Source of the DNA: JAVBPB01 sp031549965
GTDB lineage: Bacteria > Bacillota > Clostridia > Lachnospirales > Lachnospiraceae
Reading direction: 5' to 3'
Length of the DNA stretch: 64,000 bases
Assembly: GCA_031549965.1 (NCBI GenBank)
Contig: JAVBPB010000003.1
Coordinates: 1-64,000, forward strand
A program made the translations under genes and the position numbers. This document shows, piece after piece, positions 55,084-62,204 of the stretch (positions are counted from its first letter, which is position 1; each line of letters starts with the position of its first letter). The notes under the pieces were generated by a model, which was not told the DNA's origin, did not search any database, and saw only the letters and a list, made by a program, of their open reading frames with translations.

Positions 55084-56286
55084 ATGAATTCACAAGAAAT
55101 ATGTGACAGTAATAGCTACAATTCTCAAGAATGCAATAGATGTTGCTATAGAGGACCTAAGGGAGACAAAGGCGAAAAAGGAGATCAAGGTCTACAAGGC
55201 TGTCCAGGTTCCCAAGGTTTACCCGGTCCAAAAGGAGATAAAGGAGATCCCGGAGAACGAGGTTATCAAGGAATTCCCGGTCCACAGGGTTCAAAGGGAG
55301 ATTCTGGATGCAGAGGCCCCCAAGGTGAACGTGGCCCAAGAGGTCCACAAGGCTTTCAAGGCCCAGAAGGTCCAAGAGGATGCAAAGGTGAAATGGGTCC
55401 CCAAGGTTGCCAAGGTGCAAGAGGTCCAAAGGGTGAACAAGGACCGCCAGGCCCAAAAGGAGAACCAGGAGTGCAGGGAATCCCCGGAAAAGCAGGTTGC
55501 CCTGGACCCCAAGGTCCTCAAGGATGTCATGGTACTCAAGGTCCAAAAGGAGAACAAGGACCCCCAGGTCCAAAAGGAGAAACAGGAGATTGTGGTCCAT
55601 CAGGTCCTCAGGGAATACAAGGACCTCAAGGTATAAAAGGAGAAAAAGGTTGCCCAGGTCCAAAAGGAGAACCGGGAGATATGGGAGAACAAGGCCCAAA
55701 AGGAAATCAAGGACCTCCAGGTCCAAAAGGAGATCCAGGTTTAAGAGGTCCAAAAGGAGATAAAGGAGAATGTGGACAGCCAGGTCCAAGGGGATGTAAA
55801 GGTCCAAGAGGTCCAAAAGGTCCACAGGGAGAAAAGGGTGAAAGAGGAGAAGCAAAAATTATGGCTTTTGGCTCTCTTTATCAGCCTTGTATGTGCGAAG
55901 AAAGATACAAAAATATCGAATTTATGGAAACTGGGCCTTGCTATGGAGTGAGAGTGGATACGCAAGATAGTAGTTTTACAATATGCGAAGAAGGGACATA
56001 TAGTATTAACTTTTCTTTAACTCTCATTCTTGAAAGGTGTAAAGCAGTAAATAAAGCCTTTGGTTTATTTATTAATGAAAATTTAATTGAAAATTCCATT
56101 ATAGAACAGATGTTAGTGCCTATTCAAAGTTGTAAATGTAGATATTATGCAATTGCAACTACAGGAAAATCAATACAAATGTTTTTGTATCATGGTGACA
56201 CTTTAACATTAAGATTTTTAGATGAAAGAGAAGAAGATGGAATTATGTATAGTCATGCAGCATTTAATATTTTGCAGCTGATGTAA
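55084..56286 (+). CDS. Collagen-like spore surface protein 1 (78 triplets)
   Basis: A 400-residue BclA-like protein. A short Cys-containing head is followed by 78 uninterrupted Gly-X-Y triplets (55153-55854) rich in GPKGDKG, GPKGEQG and GPQG units. A ~144-residue C-terminal domain with beta-strand pattern follows, like the TNF/C1q-type trimerising tip of BclA. Ten cysteines lie inside the collagen region, which is unusual. The start at 55084 is chosen because GTGAGGAG lies 7 bases upstream; an in-frame ATG at 55060 nearly touches its Shine-Dalgarno. Location on the exosporium or spore surface is inferred from the family. Confidence 0.85.
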   Translation: MNSQEICDSNSYNSQECNRCCYRGPKGDKGEKGDQGLQGCPGSQGLPGPKGDKGDPGERGYQGIPGPQGSKGDSGCRGPQGERGPRGPQGFQGPEGPRGCKGEMGPQGCQGARGPKGEQGPPGPKGEPGVQGIPGKAGCPGPQGPQGCHGTQGPKGEQGPPGPKGETGDCGPSGPQGIQGPQGIKGEKGCPGPKGEPGDMGEQGPKGNQGPPGPKGDPGLRGPKGDKGECGQPGPRGCKGPRGPKGPQGEKGERGEAKIMAFGSLYQPCMCEERYKNIEFMETGPCYGVRVDTQDSSFTICEEGTYSINFSLTLILERCKAVNKAFGLFINENLIENSIIEQMLVPIQSCKCRYYAIATTGKSIQMFLYHGDTLTLRFLDEREEDGIMYSHAAFNILQLM

Positions 56287-56339
56287 CTAAGCAGAAAAGG
56301 CTGTTGTAAACAGTTAATTTATTGAAAGGGTTGAAAGTT

Positions 56340-57932
56340 ATGGCAAGAAATGATCAAAATGAACATCTTGATTACAGAAATAACGATAAAAAATGTTATT
56401 GTAATGACTTTATAGATGAAATTTATAAAAAGGAATGCTGGGAAGAGGAGGATGAACAACATAAATGTAAGGACTGTAATATTGATGAATGTATAGGGCC
56501 AGTAGGACCAAAAGGAGATACTGGAGCAAAAGGTAAACAAGGTCCTACTGGAAAAAAAGGTCCAAGAGGTTTAAAGGGAGAAACAGGAGATAGGGGAGAA
56601 CCAGGTTGCCCTGGACCACAAGGACCACAAGGACCAAAGGGTGCTACCGGATTAAAAGGGCCAAAAGGTGATGTAGGGGTAGCGGGTCCAAGAGGAATAA
56701 GAGGAATATTAGGAGCACAAGGACCAAAAGGAACTCCAGGTTTAGAAGGTCCAAGGGGCCCAATGGGAATTGCAGGACCAAAAGGTCCAAAGGGAGATAT
56801 AGGATCACAAGGCCCTCAAGGAGAAACAGGTCCACAAGGTGATAAAGGTGATATAGGAATAAGAGGTCAAAAAGGTGAAATGGGATGTATAGGAGAAACT
56901 GGAGATAAAGGAGAAAGAGGATTAAGAGGTCCGACAGGAGAAAGAGGTTGTTTAGGTCCAAAAGGTTCAGAGGGAATGAAAGGCCCTACAGGTGATAAAG
57001 GTCCAAAAGGCCCAAAGGGTGATAAAGGTGAAGTAGGACCAGACGGTCCAAAAGGTCCAAAAGGAGATACAGGATCTCAAGGCCCAAAAGGTGATAAAGG
57101 AGATATAGGTCCTCAAGGAGAACAAGGTGATAGAGGAGACAGAGGAATACAAGGTGACCAAGGTGATAGAGGAGTAGAAGGCATTCAAGGAGAAAAGGGA
57201 GATATAGGACCTCAAGGTGAACAAGGAGATGTAGGACCAAGAGGTAATACAGGACCAAAAGGAGATATGGGAGCACAAGGCTATCAAGGAGAAGCAGGAG
57301 ATATTGGTTTAGATGGAGAAAGAGGAGAACCGGGAGAAGATGGTATTATGGGTCCACAAGGTCAAAAAGGGGATACAGGACCAGAAGGACCGGCAGGAGA
57401 TAGGGGACTGGATGGAATTGATGGAGTAGATGGAGAAACGGGAGAAATAGGTGAAAAAGGAGACAAAGGTCTTAAAGGAAGAGATGGAGTAGTAATTCCT
57501 GTATCAATTTATAATGGAAAATTAGATGCACCTATTTCACCACCATATGATACATTAACTAAATTAAGCATACATGAAACTTTGGCTGGTGAGTTTACAA
57601 TAATTGATGAGAATACAATAAGTGTAATAAAGGCGGGAGTATATTATTTTGAAACATCTGCAACTACAACATTTGTTACAGAGGGAAGTAATTATAATAT
57701 CTGTACATTTACCATGAAACTTAACAATAATCTTGTTCAAGAAAGTATAATTAAATCTGTATTTAGATTGGCTGAAGTTACAGATGATTTGGAATTAAGT
57801 TATAATTATACAAAGATGTATCAAGTAAGTCTTTCAGAGGGTGATACAATCTATTTTGATTATATTTTAAATACAGGAAACCAACGTGACATTTTGGATT
57901 TTAATGTGAGTATTTATAAAATTTCCATGTAA
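56340..57932 (+). CDS. Collagen-like spore surface protein 2 (111 triplets)
   Basis: A 530-residue protein. The ~52-residue head is acidic and Cys-rich (KKCYCNDF, HKCKDCNIDEC), followed by exactly 111 Gly-X-Y triplets (56496-57494) without a break, and a ~146-residue C-terminal beta domain (IPVSIYNGKL to IYKISM) of the BclA-tip type. Three cysteines fall within the collagen region. ATG 56340 follows AAAGGG with 9 bases spacing. A frame from TTG 56322 is open but poorly placed. Homotrimer filaments on the spore surface are the family expectation. Confidence 0.85.
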   Translation: MARNDQNEHLDYRNNDKKCYCNDFIDEIYKKECWEEEDEQHKCKDCNIDECIGPVGPKGDTGAKGKQGPTGKKGPRGLKGETGDRGEPGCPGPQGPQGPKGATGLKGPKGDVGVAGPRGIRGILGAQGPKGTPGLEGPRGPMGIAGPKGPKGDIGSQGPQGETGPQGDKGDIGIRGQKGEMGCIGETGDKGERGLRGPTGERGCLGPKGSEGMKGPTGDKGPKGPKGDKGEVGPDGPKGPKGDTGSQGPKGDKGDIGPQGEQGDRGDRGIQGDQGDRGVEGIQGEKGDIGPQGEQGDVGPRGNTGPKGDMGAQGYQGEAGDIGLDGERGEPGEDGIMGPQGQKGDTGPEGPAGDRGLDGIDGVDGETGEIGEKGDKGLKGRDGVVIPVSIYNGKLDAPISPPYDTLTKLSIHETLAGEFTIIDENTISVIKAGVYYFETSATTTFVTEGSNYNICTFTMKLNNNLVQESIIKSVFRLAEVTDDLELSYNYTKMYQVSLSEGDTIYFDYILNTGNQRDILDFNVSIYKISM

Positions 57933-57957
57933 ATACACGATGAAAGGATGATCTTGA

Positions 57958-59514
57958 ATGAAAAGAAATAGAAATGAAAATGAACACGATTATGATGATT
58001 ATTGTTTGGAAGATTTGGAATGTGAACAAAAAATATGTAGGGATAAGGATATTGAAATTGGAGAAAGAGGACCAAAAGGACCAAAAGGTTATAAGGGCCC
58101 ACGTGGAGATATAGGGTGTGTAGGTTTACAAGGAGAAGTTGGCTTTAAAGGTGAATGGGGATTACAAGGTGAGAAGGGACCACAAGGTCCAAGAGGTTTT
58201 GAAGGTGTTGAAGGAGATCAAGGTCAGCAAGGTGACAGGGGAGAAAAAGGTCCACAAGGTCCAATTGGACCAATGGGATATCAAGGCCCAAAAGGTGAAA
58301 AAGGAGATCAAGGTCCGGAAGGAGCACAAGGCCCACAAGGTTTGCAAGGCCCACAAGGCTCAAAAGGAGACAGAGGCCCACAGGGAATTATAGGTTGCAC
58401 TGGACCAAAGGGGCTTAGAGGAGATGATGGCCCAAAAGGACCAAAAGGAGATCCAGGTCTGCAAGGATGTAAAGGACCAAAAGGAGATCCAGGACCACAA
58501 GGTTTACAAGGTCCAACAGGTTATGCAGGCCCACAGGGATTAGAAGGTCCAAGAGGAGCACAAGGACCTAAGGGCGATCCGGGCGATCCGGGTGAACGTG
58601 GAGAACAAGGTGTAATGGGTTCTCAAGGAGATAAAGGTAACACAGGGCCACAAGGTCCAGATGGTATAACCGGAGAAATGGGACCACAAGGTGAGCAAGG
58701 TGAAAAAGGTCCAAAAGGGCTTGAAGGGTTAGCAGGAGAAATGGGACCACAAGGCATTCAAGGGCCAAAAGGAGACATAGGTCCGGATGGAGTAGAAGGA
58801 GACCCGGGTCCTCAGGGATATCAGGGAATAAAAGGAGATATAGGACCGGATGGTTTACAAGGACTTCAAGGAATGCAAGGGAGAAAAGGAGATAGAGGTT
58901 CAGATGGTGCAAATGGCCCTCAAGGTCCAAAGGGCGATGAAGGAGATCAAGGCCCAAAAGGACCAAACGGGTTAGCTGGTTTAGATGGCAAAGATGGAGC
59001 AAAAGGTGCAAAAGGATTGACAGGTGAAGATGGAGAGTCAGGAGACCGAGGAGACGATGCATTAGTAACAGGAAGTTATTTTGGAATGAAAAGTACAGTT
59101 CCTCACACCGGTGCAGTAGTTGTCGGAGCTAAACTTAATTTGGGTTCGGGTCAAATGAGTGGATTTATTCCTATGTCAACAGATGGAAATACTACAGCCA
59201 TACAATGTAATGGAAGCGGGCTATTTATGGTAACAGTTTCAGCTAGTATTCAATTATTGGTTGATGGTAGTTCTGGATACTATACTTGCAATACTGAAAT
59301 AGGTATTTATGTTGGAGATACGCTTGTAGATAAATTAAAATGTGGTTTGGGATTTGTTGAAACACCTGATAGAAGAATCATAGGACATTATGCAAATCAA
59401 AAAACTCTTATTCTTTCTATTGCCCCTAATAATGAATTAAATTTAAGATTTGTATCAGCTGATAAAGGTACTGCTTGCGGTAATTTGGTATTTTCTGCTA
59501 TACAATTGATATGA
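57958..59514 (+). CDS. Collagen-like spore surface protein 3 (111 triplets)
   Basis: A 518-residue protein with a 34-residue charged head (MKRNRNENEHDYDDYC), 111 uninterrupted Gly-X-Y triplets (58060-59058) and a C-terminal ~150-residue beta domain rich in Gly/Thr/Val strands. The triplet count is the same as in the neighbours on either side, but the triplet sequence differs. Three cysteines are inside the collagen region. AAGGATG precedes the start, and the gene lies 25 bases after the previous stop. Confidence 0.85.
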   Translation: MKRNRNENEHDYDDYCLEDLECEQKICRDKDIEIGERGPKGPKGYKGPRGDIGCVGLQGEVGFKGEWGLQGEKGPQGPRGFEGVEGDQGQQGDRGEKGPQGPIGPMGYQGPKGEKGDQGPEGAQGPQGLQGPQGSKGDRGPQGIIGCTGPKGLRGDDGPKGPKGDPGLQGCKGPKGDPGPQGLQGPTGYAGPQGLEGPRGAQGPKGDPGDPGERGEQGVMGSQGDKGNTGPQGPDGITGEMGPQGEQGEKGPKGLEGLAGEMGPQGIQGPKGDIGPDGVEGDPGPQGYQGIKGDIGPDGLQGLQGMQGRKGDRGSDGANGPQGPKGDEGDQGPKGPNGLAGLDGKDGAKGAKGLTGEDGESGDRGDDALVTGSYFGMKSTVPHTGAVVVGAKLNLGSGQMSGFIPMSTDGNTTAIQCNGSGLFMVTVSASIQLLVDGSSGYYTCNTEIGIYVGDTLVDKLKCGLGFVETPDRRIIGHYANQKTLILSIAPNNELNLRFVSADKGTACGNLVFSAIQLI

Positions 59515-59530
59515 TACGAGGTGAACAAGT

Positions 59531-61033
59531 ATGAAACATGAATATGAATATTGTAAAAAAGATAATTTTAAGTGTGGAATCTGTCCAGGTCCAACAGGAC
59601 CCAAGGGTGATGTAGGGGATATGGGAGATATGGGGCCTGAGGGTCCACAAGGTCCACAAGGTCCAAAGGGTCCAAGTGGAGAAAAAGGTGCTAGAGGAGA
59701 AGATGGTATAGTTGGACCAAGAGGGAAAAAAGGAAATACAGGTTTGCAAGGACCAAAGGGAGAAACAGGTGAGGTTGGTCCACAAGGTCCACAAGGTCCC
59801 GAAGGCCCACAAGGTGTTACAGGAGATAAAGGAGATCAAGGCGTTAGAGGGCCACAAGGAGCACAAGGAGCACAAGGAGCAAAAGGAATAGTTGGAGATA
59901 TAGGTTCAAAAGGTTACATGGGTCCAAAAGGACCAAAAGGAGAAAAGGGTGGACCAGGAATTCAAGGAGATAAGGGTGCTACAGGACCAAAAGGAGAAAA
60001 GGGAGATCAGGGTTGTATTGGAATAAAAGGTGAAATTGGATGTCAAGGTCCAATTGGAATAAAAGGTCCAGCTGGTCCAAAAGGTCCGACAGGAGATGAG
60101 GGAGATAAGGGACCAAAAGGAGAAGCAGGACCGGCCGGAGTGCAAGGACCAAAAGGAGAAACCGGAGAAATGGGTCCAAAGGGAGAAAAAGGAACTACTG
60201 GTGCCCCAGGACTAAAAGGATTAAAAGGAGAAACAGGAGATAAAGGAGACAAAGGAAGAACAGGAGAAATGGGACCACAAGGCTTAAGAGGAGAAACAGG
60301 AGATCAAGGAGTGAAGGGACCAGCCGGCCCAAGCGGTCATGAAGGTTCAAAGGGAGAAAGAGGTGACCGTGGAGCAGATGGTCCTAAGGGCATACAAGGT
60401 CTTCAAGGAGAAAAGGGAGAGCAAGGAGCAGCAGGACTTTCAGGGCCACAAGGTCCAAATGGAGAACCAGGCTCTATAGGACAAAAAGGAGAAAATGGAG
60501 AACCAGGTAAAAACGGAAATCCTGGCCCGACAGGTGACCAAGGAGATAAAGGTGCACAAGGGATAATCGGAGATTCGGGAGACGATGCATATATGATAAA
60601 TTCATATGGTTCAATGTATGGTGAAAATGAATCAAGAATGTCATACGCATCAATTGTTCTTTACGATAAGGAATCTGTTCCTGCATCAAATGTAAATTGT
60701 CAGCCATTAATTGGAAAGATAACAATTAATAAAGCTGGAGTATATGCAGTTAGTTTTTCTACAACACTTAAGTTAACCAATCTTCCTGGTGCAATTGCGG
60801 CATATGTAAGATTAGAATTATATCTTAACGGAGTAACCACAGGTGATATCTTTGTGGATCACGGGCACGACAATGTTCAGCCGGATACTGATTTTATAAC
60901 TGAATTTACTACTGGTAAATCTGTTATAAGAAACCTTAAGGAAGGTGATGTACTTGAAATTGCTTGTGTATCTTTAGCAGGTGAAGCTTTTTATAGTAAT
61001 TCAAGTTTTAATATTGTTGGTGTTAATATTTAA
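59531..61033 (+). CDS. Collagen-like spore surface protein 4 (111 triplets)
   Basis: A 500-residue protein with a 19-residue head ending CGICP, 111 Gly-X-Y triplets (59588-60586) and a ~148-residue C-terminal domain (strands such as ITINKAGVYAVSFSTTLKLT) like the other three. Two cysteines occur within the triplets. GAGGTG lies before the ATG. It is the last of the cluster and is followed by a terminator and then ssrA. Confidence 0.85.
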   Translation: MKHEYEYCKKDNFKCGICPGPTGPKGDVGDMGDMGPEGPQGPQGPKGPSGEKGARGEDGIVGPRGKKGNTGLQGPKGETGEVGPQGPQGPEGPQGVTGDKGDQGVRGPQGAQGAQGAKGIVGDIGSKGYMGPKGPKGEKGGPGIQGDKGATGPKGEKGDQGCIGIKGEIGCQGPIGIKGPAGPKGPTGDEGDKGPKGEAGPAGVQGPKGETGEMGPKGEKGTTGAPGLKGLKGETGDKGDKGRTGEMGPQGLRGETGDQGVKGPAGPSGHEGSKGERGDRGADGPKGIQGLQGEKGEQGAAGLSGPQGPNGEPGSIGQKGENGEPGKNGNPGPTGDQGDKGAQGIIGDSGDDAYMINSYGSMYGENESRMSYASIVLYDKESVPASNVNCQPLIGKITINKAGVYAVSFSTTLKLTNLPGAIAAYVRLELYLNGVTTGDIFVDHGHDNVQPDTDFITEFTTGKSVIRNLKEGDVLEIACVSLAGEAFYSNSSFNIVGVNI

Positions 61034-61061
61034 TATTATTAAATTAAGTCATTTATTAAGG

Positions 61062-61090
61062 GGGAATATACTGGATGTATATTCCCTTAT
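61062..61090 (+). terminator. Terminator after the collagen-like cluster
   Basis: GGGAATATAC (61062-61071) and GTATATTCCC (61077-61086) form a 10-bp stem with a 5-base loop and a T-rich tail. Confidence 0.8.
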
Positions 61091-61138
61091 CATTTCATTT
61101 TGATTAAAAAGCAGAAATATAAATGTTAAAAATTTACA

Positions 61139-61167
61139 TTGACATTATTCTTAATACAATATATAAT
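61139..61167 (+). promoter_or_regulatory. Consensus sigma-A promoter of ssrA
   Basis: TTGACA (61139-61144) and TATAAT (61162-61167) match the consensus exactly with a 17-base spacer. Transcription would begin near 61174, leaving a ~35-base leader to be removed by RNase P. Confidence 0.9.
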
Positions 61168-61208
61168 AACTGATATGTCTGTTAACCAATCAATTCATAA
61201 TCTAATTA

Positions 61209-61554
61209 GGGGTTGTACTGGTTTCGACGGGGGTATTGAAATTATGGAAGCCATTCGTGGTCTGGGTCCACGTAAAAACCTGGAATTAAATATAAACGCA
61301 GACGAAAATTTAGCGTACGCTGCCTAGTGGCAGCTGTCGACTCTAAGCAACTTGCGGCTTAGATGTTCGGCATCAACTTAGCAAGGCACTTTGTTTTCAA
61401 AGCTTTGAGGAAATAAAAGAATTTATGAAGCTACTAAAGTCTTAAGCCTGTCATTGGGCGTAAGATAGAGGGAATGTTAAATTAATGACTGTAATGGGAG
61501 ATGCTACAATGGATAGACTTTCGGACAGGGGTTCGATTCCCCTCAGCTCCACTA
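61209..61554 (+). ncRNA. ssrA: Transfer-messenger RNA (tmRNA)
   Basis: tmRNA rescues stalled ribosomes with SmpB and adds a degradation tag. The 5' end GGGGTTG pairs with CAGCTCC (61544-61550) as the 7-bp acceptor stem. The conserved GGTTTCGACGGGGG follows the 5' end, and the T-arm GGGGTTCGATTCCCC is near the 3' end. The tag frame ends NADENLAYAA with stop TAG at 61325-61327; the resume codon cannot be fixed by eye. After the discriminator A the DNA reads CTA instead of CCA, so the CCA tail must be added. An accessory element begins just past this end. Confidence 0.97.
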
Positions 61555-61567
61555 AAAAGGTAGAAAT

Positions 61568-61624
61568 AAAAGTCTAAGATATAGGGTGTTTACACCTATA
61601 ATCTTAGACTTTTTCTTTTCTTTT
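61568..61624 (+). terminator. Terminator downstream of ssrA
   Basis: AAAAGTCTAAGATATAGGG and the complementary CCTATAATCTTAGACTTTT form a ~20-bp imperfect stem followed by TTCTTTTC and more T. It serves ssrA and could also act for the opposing integrase remnant. Confidence 0.85.
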
Positions 61625-61630
61625 TTTATT

Positions 61631-61651
61631 TTTGGGTACTATTTGGGTACT
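61631..61651. repeat. Paired direct repeat beside the ssrA insertion point
   Basis: TTTGGGTACT occurs twice, at 61631-61640 and 61642-61651, one base apart. Short tandem repeats in this position, between the attachment core in ssrA and the 3' end of int, are typical arm-type binding sites of tyrosine integrases. The role here is inferred from position. Confidence 0.55.
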
Positions 61652-61665
61652 GATATTAATTTTTA

Positions 61666-61893
61666 TTATTTATCCTCATTATTAGAACTAAATTTCGGAT
61701 AAAATTTATCCATTTTATTAGCAGCTTGTTTTTCTTTACTCTTTATTAAGTGAGAATAAACATTAAGAGTGACATTCCTATCACTGTGACCTAATCTGCT
61801 GCTTAAAGTTACAATATCTGTTTTTTCTGAAATAAGTAGACTAGCATTTGTATGACGCAGATAATGTGATGAAATTCGACAAAATAACAACAT
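61666..61893 (-). pseudogene. Tyrosine integrase, C-terminal remnant
   Basis: The frame encodes 75 residues, of which the last ~68 match the end of a phage/ICE tyrosine recombinase: SHYLRHTNASLL (H-x-L-R-H box), then LSSRLGHSDRNVTLNVYSHL with the LGH motif and the nucleophile Tyr. The first catalytic Arg, the core-binding domain and the arm-binding domain are missing, so it cannot recombine DNA alone. The match breaks near 61875, where unrelated sequence begins. Its orientation toward ssrA is the normal one for integrases that use the tmRNA gene end as attachment site. Confidence 0.85.
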
Positions 61894-62204
61894 AAACGAT
61901 AAGGAACGCTGTCGAAGAACGGAAAGTAATAAGAATCAGTAATAGAAAGGCTACGATAAAAGTATTTTTGTGGTCTTTTTATTCTTAAAAAGCAAGTTAG
62001 AGTTGCATCTGAAAATCTATTATAGATTCTATAATCCTTTGTAAATAGATAAATTTTGGGTTAGTAATGTACGTTTGAAAAGCCAAGAAAGAGATTTACT
62101 TTTGATTGCAAATGAGCGATAATAAAAGCAAAGTAAATTAAGATATTCTAACAAAAAAATGCAATATTTGATTGCTTTGAAAGAATATCTCGGAGGTGAT
62201 AATT
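61894..62204 (+). other. Non-coding junction before the NTPase gene
   Basis: I see no intact gene here. Small open stretches (for example one encoding VEERKVIRISNRKATI near 61910-61960) may be debris of mobile-element genes but cannot be assigned. AGATATTCT (62141-62149) and AGAATATCT (62182-62190) form a 9-bp stem that ends one base before the GGAGG ribosome site of the next gene, so it may act as a terminator-like leader or affect translation. Confidence 0.4.

Noticed and set aside
55157..55855. Leu/Pro-rich open frames on the minus strand and alternative + frames across all four collagen-like genes
   Set aside because: They are shadows of the Gly-X-Y codon repeat, which removes stops in several frames; none has a ribosome site or family match.
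55153..60586. Dense short repeats that could suggest a CRISPR array or satellite DNA
   Set aside because: The periodicity is 9 bases and in frame with Gly-X-Y codons; there are no constant repeat-spacer units and no cas genes.
61139..61327. A 62-codon open frame ending in ADENLAYAA
   Set aside because: It is the tmRNA tag frame read from an arbitrary upstream ATG, not a separate gene.
61894..62204. Serine recombinase remnant between the integrase fragment and the NTPase gene
   Set aside because: Short translated stretches look vaguely recombinase-like but are interrupted by stops and hold no catalytic or DNA-binding motif that can be named.
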